Assembly (NCBI GenBank): GCA_900547825.1
Contig: URII01000047.1
Span: 1 to 19,932 of the forward strand
Source: an uncultured Porphyromonadaceae bacterium
Lineage (GTDB): Bacteria; Bacteroidota; Bacteroidia; Bacteroidales; Muribaculaceae
Length of the DNA: 19,932 bases
Direction of reading: 5' to 3'
Part shown: piece by piece, positions 7,901 to 13,457 of the stretch
How positions within the stretch are numbered: position 1 is the first letter of the stretch
Layout of the letters: each line of letters begins with the position of its first letter
Program-made: the position numbers and the translations under genes
The notes under the pieces: generated by a model
Told to the model about the DNA's origin: nothing
Seen by the model: the letters and a program-made list of their open reading frames with translations, nothing else
The model's database searches: none

Positions 7901-8352
7901 GATATCGCAATTATTTCAGGCGCACCTACCGTGGGGGTTATCTGCACTGCCTCAGCGCTTTGCTTAGGTTCATATGTACCGGTAAACGCAGTTTCATCAA
8001 GAGTGAATGTACCTTCCGGTGTACAGCTCGCACTTCCGGCAGAAAACATGCTGCTTTTTCTCCGCGAGGTCAGTATGACCTTTGTTATCTTTATCTTATT
8101 ACTTGTACCAATGATTTTCAATATTGATCCCTGTGTCAGGGTCACCCTCCCGGTTGAAGTTATTTTAGGGGGCTGAAACGCAGTTCCCTGCTCGAACACA
8201 AGTTTAATGTCAGAACCCATAGCTACCGGACTCAGATCTACCATGCTTCCCGCGGCAAGCCCTGCATCAGCAAAAGTCAGCGATGCAGTATCAGCCATAG
8301 CTGAAAATGCCGACAACATCAACAAGGTTACCAGATAAATTACTTTTTTCAT
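4948..8352 (-). CDS. Large secreted multidomain protein: choice-of-anchor J, Fn3, T9SS-like tail
   Basis: A 1134-residue exported protein with no enzyme motif that I recognise; a surface or extracellular adhesive/binding role is inference. A signal peptide (about 1-20, ending SAMA) precedes an N-terminal beta-rich domain (21-155), a Gly then Asp-Pro-Asn linker (156-179), a first choice-of-anchor J (cleaved-adhesin-like) domain (180-329, ending YVDDIEVS), two Fn3-like domains (about 345-433 and 435-533), a second anchor J domain (536-692, ending CIDNISVKN), a CARDB-like Ig domain (about 695-798) and an Fn3 whose halves (806-835, 1020-1085) flank a third anchor J domain (836-1018, NDDWLISPRLSG and FFIDDVSF). 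The tail VPGIYIMRQGSSCRKIVVK (1116-1134) resembles a type A T9SS sorting signal. It has its own promoter overlapped by a palindrome. The domain edges are by eye. Confidence 0.85.
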   Translation of the reverse strand: MKKVIYLVTLLMLSAFSAMADTASLTFADAGLAAGSMVDLSPVAMGSDIKLVFEQGTAFQPPKITSTGRVTLTQGSILKIIGTSNKIKITKVILTSRRKSSMFSAGSASCTPEGTFTLDETAFTGTYEPKQSAEAVQITPTVGAPEIIAISVTYTGGSGGGTDPDNPDNPDDPDDPVSDNTFTVSFNTPEEFASMSVINVADDSNTWRYDRNGKYVSIRNDMGNTVPKDDYLVTPALSLKAGHFYRLDFKAWCDNPDYEEKIGAYIGTSPEASALTRVIVPETVVDNTVPRLYSNRFTVEADGTYYIAVHASSAPGMFMLYVDDIEVSRAVNGDAPAEIDDYSVVPETTGQLSATISLTAPSVTMSGGTLTDITSVVIKRDGNDLTTLSSRPGEPVSFTDTSIAENGFYTYTATVENSQGKGFDSKATVYVGMAAPSNPVMLGVEEPTYGTLHFEWQPVTSNIYGHEIAPSAVSYIITDSENNIVADNLSGNSATIEYVALNDPQRITAFTLKAVTAAGMSAKGASTGIVAVGSPFSMPFAENFPGALLTENQEAEIIADPVHAVARWGFFEGMVLHDIYPVTPDGGMMSMVTLTTGDSSVFRTGKIHIDADAANPYLSLFYYAVPEAADNFTVAVNDDELLKVVIGQDTRGWHEVLVPLSSYRGADVRVAITGVCAAHEIPICIDNISVKNEPELDMEISRARIPYEMIQSNVHRCNIRVTNLGVSPSGDYIVTLLKNGEDLYSSEGTSLERGESKDFTFDITCGDGPGETNVYKVELNVGGDENPDNNSVTVTSKVADAYLPVPEGLTAVKEAGDSFRIEWNAVDPDDLPARTVTESFEAYDEFEINKAGEWAFNDGDACAVYGIRDGYHSYPNMFAPMAFMVFNNHDGYFPQIGTSSFAPHTGGQCMMSASVDIINSTDRDNDDWLISPRLSGAAQNISFYARSSGMVFPEKFRIMYSVNDRLPSSFTELSTVERVPAEWTRYEADLPEGTTYFAICNISHDAYMFFIDDVSFTAAPVEASLIGYDVFAGDPETSDWRKLNAEPLTTPVMTTADVVQGESVRVRSVFDKGVSALSEPVVTGLSSVTVPGTEDNISEPEYYSTGGIRLSSRPTVPGIYIMRQGSSCRKIVVK
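7825..7866 (-). repeat. Imperfect 9-nt repeat encoding an Asp-Pro-Asn/Asp linker
   Basis: Residues 163-176 of the secreted protein read DPDNPDNPDDPDDP, a three-residue period encoded by degenerate 9-nt repeats. It separates the N-terminal domain from the first anchor J domain and is likely a stiff, acidic spacer. Repeat number could vary between strains without breaking the frame. Confidence 0.8.
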
Positions 8353-8387
8353 ATTAAGTTAAATTAGTGTGGACATAACAACATCAT

Positions 8388-8409
8388 TATTTGCCAATAT
8401 TGGCAAATA
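8388..8409. promoter_or_regulatory. Perfect 22-bp palindrome, candidate operator
   Basis: Each half reads TATTTGCCAAT inward from its own strand, with perfect symmetry about 8398/8399. It covers most of the minus-strand -7 box (8411-8404) and the predicted transcription start, 36 bp ahead of the secreted protein's start codon. Because the transcript would start near the palindrome's centre, an RNA hairpin is unlikely and a dimeric repressor site fits better. I do not recognise the regulator family, and no second copy is visible in the window. Confidence 0.6.
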
Positions 8410-8434
8410 TACACAATCCAACCGTATTTCCAAA
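8404..8434 (-). promoter_or_regulatory. Promoter of the large secreted protein gene
   Basis: Minus-strand -33 TTTG (8434-8431), a 19-bp spacer and -7 TATATTTG (8411-8404) match the Bacteroidetes consensus. Transcription would start near 8398, about 46 nt ahead of the ATG. The -7 box is embedded in the 22-bp palindrome. Confidence 0.75.
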
Positions 8435-8474
8435 ATATAAAATCTGTTTTTTACGCCAACCATTTTCAAGCAGG

Positions 8475-9881
8475 TCAGGCAGGGCGGGCGACACACCTCA
8501 AAGAGGCCAGCAGACGCGCTGTTTCCTCCCGTACCTTATGACGCAGCATAATAAGAGTGAACATGGTTGGGAAAGCCATCAGCGCGTAGAACAGATCACA
8601 CATTCCGACAGCAGCTTTAAGCGGCACCACGGCAAACAGGACTAATGACGCGATAAAGAAATAAGTGTAGTAACGTGCCCGGCGCGCGCCCCACAGATAA
8701 CATGCGCAGGAATATCCGTAAAATGAATAGCTGAACATGGAGGACAATGCGAAACATACAAGGACAGCAAGCAGCAGCATATCCCCTGCCGGCAATGCCC
8801 CGCGGAATGCATCCATAGCTACTTCAAGCCCCTTAACATCTCCTCCCGAAGGGAAATCACCTGTAAGGAGCAGGGCAAATGCCGTCAGTGTACACACAAG
8901 CCCTGAATCAATCGAGGGCCCGAGCATAGCCACAAGTCCCTCACGGGCCGGATCATTGTTGCGCGACTGGCCGTGAATCAGGGTTGCGGTTCCTATTCCC
9001 GCGTCATTTACAAACGCGGCTCGCCGTGCGCCTATTATAGCTATCCCGGCAAGAGCGCCCCAGCCGGCTTCAAGGCTGAAAGCACCGGAAAATATCGACG
9101 CCACTGCATCAGGCAGTTCTGTGATATGGGTAGTAATGATATAAGCTACAAGGATGAAATAAAGAGCCACCATTATCGGCACAAGACGCGAGGCCACAGA
9201 GGCTATGCGTTTTATGCCGCCAAGAACCACCGTTGCCACAATAGCAGCTATTATCAGTCCTATGATCAAATCAAGTGTCACGTCTGCATTCACACCCACA
9301 GCTACAGCTATATTATCCACAAACTTAACAGCATCAGGCACACGGGCAGTCACGGCATTTGCCAATGCTTCCGTAATCTGATTGGCATTCAGGATGCACA
9401 GTGTTCCCAACATTCCGGCCACCGCGAATGTCACAGCCAATGGACGCCATCTTCGTCCAAGTCCCTGCTCAATAATATGCATAGTGCCGCCTTGCGGATT
9501 TCCGTCGCGGTCACGACCCTTATATTTTATAGCGAGGACACCTTCATGATATTTGGTTGACATACCTACCAACGCACTTACCCACATCCAGAAAATAGCT
9601 CCCGGGCCACCCAATACCAAAGCAATAGCCACTCCTGCTATATTGCCCATACCTATGGTTGCCGCCACCACCGATGCCAAAGCCTCAACTGATGATATCT
9701 GCCCGGATCCCTGCTGCGAAGTTCTGAAACGGATAGTATCTATAGCTGCTCCAAAAAGCCGCAACGGCACCATCCCTGAAAAGAAGAACAAAAAAAGGCC
9801 TCCCCCTATCAGAAGAATAAACAACGGATAGCCACATAAAGTATCCGCAATGAGGGTAAGAGTTTCTGTGAATTGATCCAT
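8475..9881 (-). CDS. AGCS-family sodium:amino acid symporter
   Basis: Inner-membrane carrier of the alanine/glycine:cation symporter family, which uses the sodium gradient to import small neutral amino acids. The 468 residues are about normal length, with hydrophobic segments spread throughout (for example 18-42, 92-106, 148-165, 203-223, 232-250, 368-392, 405-422). The family's substrate/Na+ motif appears as ATIGMGNIAGVAIALVLGGPGAIFWMW (split here: ATIGMGNIAG at 74-83, GPGAIFWMW at 92-100), and the second conserved block as FVNDAGIGTAT (290-300), in place of the more usual SNEAGMGSAP. It is divergent from a glutaminase-family gene. In Bacillus subtilis an AGCS member (GlnT) and a glutaminase share an operon, so glutamine is a plausible substrate, but alanine or glycine cannot be excluded. 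Confidence 0.9.
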   Translation of the reverse strand: MDQFTETLTLIADTLCGYPLFILLIGGGLFLFFFSGMVPLRLFGAAIDTIRFRTSQQGSGQISSVEALASVVAATIGMGNIAGVAIALVLGGPGAIFWMWVSALVGMSTKYHEGVLAIKYKGRDRDGNPQGGTMHIIEQGLGRRWRPLAVTFAVAGMLGTLCILNANQITEALANAVTARVPDAVKFVDNIAVAVGVNADVTLDLIIGLIIAAIVATVVLGGIKRIASVASRLVPIMVALYFILVAYIITTHITELPDAVASIFSGAFSLEAGWGALAGIAIIGARRAAFVNDAGIGTATLIHGQSRNNDPAREGLVAMLGPSIDSGLVCTLTAFALLLTGDFPSGGDVKGLEVAMDAFRGALPAGDMLLLAVLVCFALSSMFSYSFYGYSCACYLWGARRARYYTYFFIASLVLFAVVPLKAAVGMCDLFYALMAFPTMFTLIMLRHKVREETARLLASLRCVARPA

Positions 9882-10039
9882 AATGCAAAGTTACAAATTT
9901 AATATAAGCCAAATATCCTTAGGATGAAACTTTTAACCCCATATTTCTGTTATTTTTAGTGTAGATAAGTTCGGGCACTGACAGCGCATCCCGACATTAT
10001 AACTATTATTGATAATTTACAATCCTTTATAAAACAACT

Positions 10040-10963
10040 ATGATACGCAAAATCAAATTTGAAGATCTTGAAAGTGCCGTTAACCGCGCCTATGAGAAAC
10101 TTAAAGACAACAATGAAGGGGTAGCCGACAAATTTTTCGCTACTGATAATGAAAATGCATTCGGAATTGCGGTAGTGCTGGCTGACGGACGTGTTATAAA
10201 ACGTGGTGATGCGGATATGCCTGTTGCGATGGACAGCATTGCCAAGGTGCCTGTTTCCACCGTACTCCTAACACAATACACTCCCGATGAAGTGATTCGC
10301 AAAAGCGGTTATCTGGATCCCAAGGATCCCGCTGTAAAAAAAGCCAAAGTACCCACCGGACGTCACGGGCTCCGCGAACTCAGCGCCATTGAACCACAAG
10401 GTGACGGGGACGGCAAGATGGATATATTGTCCGAACGCCTCACTGACCTTATGGGCGTAAGTCCTGTGCTTGATGACAGGCTTTACAAGGCATATCTTGA
10501 CGAAGCCCGTAATGCAGACACTGTCAATGTGCTTGCAGCATCAGGCTATTACCTTTACGATGACGCGGAACTGACTGTAGATATTTACAGCCGCCTTAGG
10601 GCTCTCAAAGCTTCAGCAACACAATTAGCCACAATGGGGGCCACAATAGCAGCTGACGGCTTTAATCCGCTGACAAAAGAAAATGTGTTCGACGGCGTGG
10701 TTTCCGCCCCTATAGTGGCCATGATGGCGGTGAAAGGGCCTCACAAGATGAGCAAACCGTGGCTTGTCGGGGCAGGTATTCCTGCAAAAAACAGCAGAGC
10801 AGGTGCAATGGCCGGAGTACTGCCCGGAGTAATGGGCATAGCCGCTGTATCACCACGGCTCAACGAAGCCGGCATTCCCGTAAAAGCGGCCTTGGCCATA
10901 AAGGAAATAGCCAATGAGCTACAATTCAACGTGTTCAACAGCGCACGGATAGAGATAGAATGA
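10040..10963 (+). CDS. Divergent glutaminase-family protein
   Basis: Member of the serine-dependent beta-lactamase-like glutaminase family (glutamine to glutamate plus ammonia), 307 residues, cytosolic with no signal peptide. Support: FGIAVVLADGRVIKRGDADM ahead of DSIAKV (Ser66-x-x-Lys69, the family nucleophile and base), DIYSRLRALKASATQLATMG (Tyr183 aligning with a family catalytic Tyr), ATIAADGFNPLT, and the C-terminal GIPAKNSRAGAMAGVLPGVMGIAAVSPRLNEAG that matches the usual PAKSGVGGGI region. Oddities: the N-terminal DYIPxLA motif reads GVADKFFATD, the central INAGA segment is not recognisable, and the usual M-Y-D/TxSG motif before the PAKS region reads KGPHKMSKPW. Activity on glutamine is therefore uncertain. 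It is divergent from the symporter gene (158-bp gap). I see no consensus promoter for it. Confidence 0.8.
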   Translation: MIRKIKFEDLESAVNRAYEKLKDNNEGVADKFFATDNENAFGIAVVLADGRVIKRGDADMPVAMDSIAKVPVSTVLLTQYTPDEVIRKSGYLDPKDPAVKKAKVPTGRHGLRELSAIEPQGDGDGKMDILSERLTDLMGVSPVLDDRLYKAYLDEARNADTVNVLAASGYYLYDDAELTVDIYSRLRALKASATQLATMGATIAADGFNPLTKENVFDGVVSAPIVAMMAVKGPHKMSKPWLVGAGIPAKNSRAGAMAGVLPGVMGIAAVSPRLNEAGIPVKAALAIKEIANELQFNVFNSARIEIE

Positions 10964-10987
10964 CCTGCAAGTGTCATTACTAAATAT

Positions 10988-11024
10988 AGAAACAGTGGAT
11001 GGTCTAAGACCACCCACTGTTTCT
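10988..11024. terminator. Shared hairpin terminator between convergent genes
   Basis: A 17-position stem (10988-11004 with 11008-11024) closes a 3-nt TAA loop, with one mismatch: A·C on the plus strand (10999/11013), which becomes a G·U wobble in minus-strand RNA. The flanks are T-rich in both directions (TTTCT on plus; TTTCTATATTT on minus). It serves the glutaminase-like gene and the DUF5606 gene, and should be slightly more stable for the latter. Confidence 0.8.
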
Positions 11025-11047
11025 TAGTATCATACGCCGATCCTATA

Positions 11048-11473
11048 TTATTCGGCGTCAGTCTTTTCAGCCGACTGCATTTCTTCCTTGAAGTCAGTCA
11101 CTCCGGCATCAATCAGCAGATTATACCATTGGAATACTTTGCGTATATCGGTGGGATAAACACGTTCACGGTCAAATTCAGGAAGTATGCCGGCAAAATA
11201 TTCACGTAAAGCGGCATCATCTTTCAGCGCCTTTATGTCAACCGGTTTTCCCTCATTCTTGGTTTTGAGCGACTCCATCACATCAGCCAAAGGCACATCA
11301 ACATCATCCTCGGCATAAATCGATACATCGCCTAACGAGATAACTTTGTCATGTGCGAAAGCAGGCATACGCTTACCTGTGGTCAGTGATTCCACAATGA
11401 GCATGTTCTTGCCATGATTTACAAGCCGGAACAATCCGGGACGGCCTGATATGGAAAGGATAGTTTTGAGCAT
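11048..11473 (-). CDS. DUF5606 family protein
   Basis: Small conserved Bacteroidetes protein of unknown function, 141 residues, no signal peptide and no membrane segment. The start MLKTILSISGRPGLFRLVNHGKNMLIVES and the region PAFAHDKVISLGDVSIYAEDDVDVPL match what I recall of DUF5606; the first 60 residues look like a small beta-barrel-like fold, and the second half (about 72-130) is helical and carries FDRERVYPTDIRKVFQWYNLLIDAGVTDF, the most conserved stretch. The C-terminal tail is acidic. It lies 43 bp downstream of dnaX on the same strand and may be co-transcribed, but a candidate own promoter lies over the dnaX end. I cannot assign a function; proximity to dnaX alone does not show a role in replication. 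Confidence 0.85.
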   Translation of the reverse strand: MLKTILSISGRPGLFRLVNHGKNMLIVESLTTGKRMPAFAHDKVISLGDVSIYAEDDVDVPLADVMESLKTKNEGKPVDIKALKDDAALREYFAGILPEFDRERVYPTDIRKVFQWYNLLIDAGVTDFKEEMQSAEKTDAE

Positions 11474-11499
11474 ATTTTTTCTTTTTTGAATTTCGTGTG

Positions 11500-11531
11500 C
11501 AAAATTACGAAATTAATCAGGTTAATACAAG
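11500..11531 (-). promoter_or_regulatory. Candidate promoter of the DUF5606 gene
   Basis: Minus-strand -7 TAATTTTG (11507-11500) is preceded by a 20-bp spacer and CTTG (11531-11528), one mismatch from the -33 TTTG. It overlaps the last dnaX codons and would give a leader of about 20 nt. Confidence 0.45.
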
Positions 11532-13289
11532 CTGGAGAGCTTCCACATAGCTGCTGAATCCGGGATATTTCTCCCGGAAATGGGCTATCAGCTCCCGTTC
11601 GGTCCATGTGGCGGGAGAAGACACCCCGGTGTTTATGACAACATCAATAGTTATGAAATCATTCGACAGCGCATTGCGCATAGATCCGAGAATATCCGCC
11701 ATGTTGGTATTGATAATGTCACGCTGGGCCTCGTTTTCCACCGTCATAACATACCGAACACCCTCAACAAGTACAGGAGGGGCCGCACGCATTGTGTTGG
11801 TCAGTATCACGGCACGGGGATGTGATGCAATATAGGCTTGCCATGCCGAGCTGAAAGCGCTGTCACTAAAAGCGTTGTCGCGGGTTTGCGCCTGCGGCTC
11901 CTTACTGACGGCAGTTGCGCTGCCATCTGTGGCCGACGGCTTGTTGTTGATCCTGATAGTCGGCATGGGTGATGGCCCTTGACGCACAGTCGATGTCCGG
12001 GGTGGAGCCGCAGCAGCGACAGGCTTGGCAACAGGAGGCTGGGCCACAACCGGCGCGGCATGAAGCGATGTTGCCGGAGTTCGAGAAGCCGAAGGCGCGG
12101 ACGGAGCCGCCGAGGGTTTGGTTTCGGGTGTGGCAGGAGTTTCCGTACGCTGTATCGGACGTAGATGCCCCTCGCCTGACGCAGAGGCCGACGAGGGGCT
12201 ATGTTGTTGGCACAGTTTGGCAAGAGTAAGCTCCACAAGGAACTGCTTGTTAGAGGCAGTACGGTAATTTAGATCCGCCTCATTAAGCAGATCCATCGCT
12301 TTGTAAAGCATCTGCGGATTACATTTCGATGCAATAGCCGACATCTGCTGCTTTGCATCTTCTCCCGCTTCAAGCAACGAAAGTGTTGCGGGCGACGAAG
12401 CCATCATAAGATCTCTGAAATACGATGCGAGACCATTGATAAAGAACTGCGAATCGAATCCTTTTTCCCTGATCTCCTTATATATAAGCCATGAATCCAG
12501 CACACGTCCTTCAAGGAAACATGCTATGAGACGGTTGTAATATTCATAGTCCAGAATATTAAGGCATTCCAATGCAAGTTCATAAGTGATATGGCCGCGT
12601 GAGGAAGCTGCCACCTGATCAAAGATCGACAAAGCGTCACGCATTGCCCCGTCGGCCTTACGCGCTATGGCGTTCAAGGCCGCAGGATCGGCAGTAATGC
12701 CCTCCTGAGCGCCCACATACATCATGTGGTCGATCATATCCTGTATCGTGATACGGGCAAAATCATATATCTGACAGCGTGACAGGATGGTCGGAAGAAT
12801 CTTATGCTTCTCAGTAGTGGCGAGAATAAACACCACATACGACGGTGGTTCTTCAAGCGTTTTCAGAAAAGCATTGAAGGCAGCCGTGGAAAGCATGTGC
12901 ACCTCATCGACGATAAACACACGGTAACGTCCCGAAGCGGGAGGCATCTGAACATTCTCCACAAGCTCACGGATAGCCTCAACACCATTGTTGGACGCAG
13001 CGTCAAGCTCTATGACATTCAGCGATGTCCCGGCATTGAAAGCTCGGCAGGAATCACACTCGTTGCATGCCTCGCCGTCGGAGGTGCGGTGTTCGCAATT
13101 GATTGTTTTGGCAAATATGCGGGCACATGAGGTCTTCCCTACTCCGCGCGGACCGCAGAAAAGATATGAATTGGCAATGCGCCCTGTGGCCACTGCATTC
13201 TTCAATGTGGCAGCCAATGCTTTTTGTCCCACCACCGATTTAAAAGTGGCAGGGCGGTATTTCCGGGCTGATACGAGATATTGTTCCAT
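11517..13289 (-). CDS. dnaX: DNA polymerase III subunit gamma/tau
   Basis: ATPase of the clamp loader that opens the beta clamp and, in the long form, ties polymerase cores together. Residues 1-370 are the AAA+ and collar region: Walker A GPRGVGKTS at 46-54, a zinc module with Cys65, Cys75, Cys78 and Cys81, Walker B VFIVDEVH at 124-131, sensor-1 LATTEKHK and the SRC arginine finger near 170-172. From about 365 to 470 follows a Pro/Ala/Ser-rich low-complexity linker, then a folded C-terminal region (about 478-590). The 590-residue length is that of a tau-type product. I saw no conspicuous A-rich slippery run like that of E. coli. A minus-strand TATTTTTG (13321-13314) could be its -7 box, but no matching -33 element is visible. 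DUF5606 follows 43 bp downstream. Confidence 0.97.
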   Translation of the reverse strand: MEQYLVSARKYRPATFKSVVGQKALAATLKNAVATGRIANSYLFCGPRGVGKTSCARIFAKTINCEHRTSDGEACNECDSCRAFNAGTSLNVIELDAASNNGVEAIRELVENVQMPPASGRYRVFIVDEVHMLSTAAFNAFLKTLEEPPSYVVFILATTEKHKILPTILSRCQIYDFARITIQDMIDHMMYVGAQEGITADPAALNAIARKADGAMRDALSIFDQVAASSRGHITYELALECLNILDYEYYNRLIACFLEGRVLDSWLIYKEIREKGFDSQFFINGLASYFRDLMMASSPATLSLLEAGEDAKQQMSAIASKCNPQMLYKAMDLLNEADLNYRTASNKQFLVELTLAKLCQQHSPSSASASGEGHLRPIQRTETPATPETKPSAAPSAPSASRTPATSLHAAPVVAQPPVAKPVAAAAPPRTSTVRQGPSPMPTIRINNKPSATDGSATAVSKEPQAQTRDNAFSDSAFSSAWQAYIASHPRAVILTNTMRAAPPVLVEGVRYVMTVENEAQRDIINTNMADILGSMRNALSNDFITIDVVINTGVSSPATWTERELIAHFREKYPGFSSYVEALQLVLT

Positions 13290-13351
13290 TTAGTAAGATG
13301 ACTATTCCGAGCACAAAAATAATCAAATTCTGCGGGATTTTTTGACGCACA

Positions 13352-13384
13352 TTTGGCCCATAATAAAAAAAATTCTTAATTTTG
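13352..13384 (+). promoter_or_regulatory. Promoter of the DUF349 gene
   Basis: -33 TTTG (13352-13355), a 21-bp spacer and -7 TAATTTTG (13377-13384) match the Bacteroidetes consensus. Transcription near 13391 would leave a leader of about 67 nt. Confidence 0.75.
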
Positions 13385-13457
13385 AATCCTTGAAAATTGG
13401 GTTTGTCCGTCAATGGCCATCCTGTTTTCCGAATAATAATCTAATTACAAACACATT

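Noticed and set aside
7739..8176. Open frame of 145 residues on the plus strand within the large secreted protein gene
   Set aside because: Composition mirrors the opposite strand's repeats, there is no recognisable family, and the antisense gene is complete and well supported.
8973..9560. Open frame of 195 residues on the plus strand inside the symporter gene
   Set aside because: It is antisense to a clear AGCS transporter; the residue make-up (many His, Tyr, Ser) is typical of a shadow frame.
9886..9913. Possible symporter promoter: minus-strand TAACTTTG (9893-9886) and TTTG (9913-9910)
   Set aside because: The spacer is 16 bp, shorter than the 19-21 bp seen at the other promoters; a second box TAAATTTG (9901-9894) has no -33 partner. 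Kept only as a hint.
12088..12210. Repetitive GC-rich stretch in dnaX as a possible mobile or frameshift element
   Set aside because: It is the in-frame Pro/Ala/Ser-rich linker of tau, normal for the family; no A-rich slippery run was seen.
13314..13321. Minus-strand TATTTTTG as a dnaX -7 box
   Set aside because: No TTTG-like -33 element 19-21 bp upstream, and such AT-rich matches arise easily by chance.
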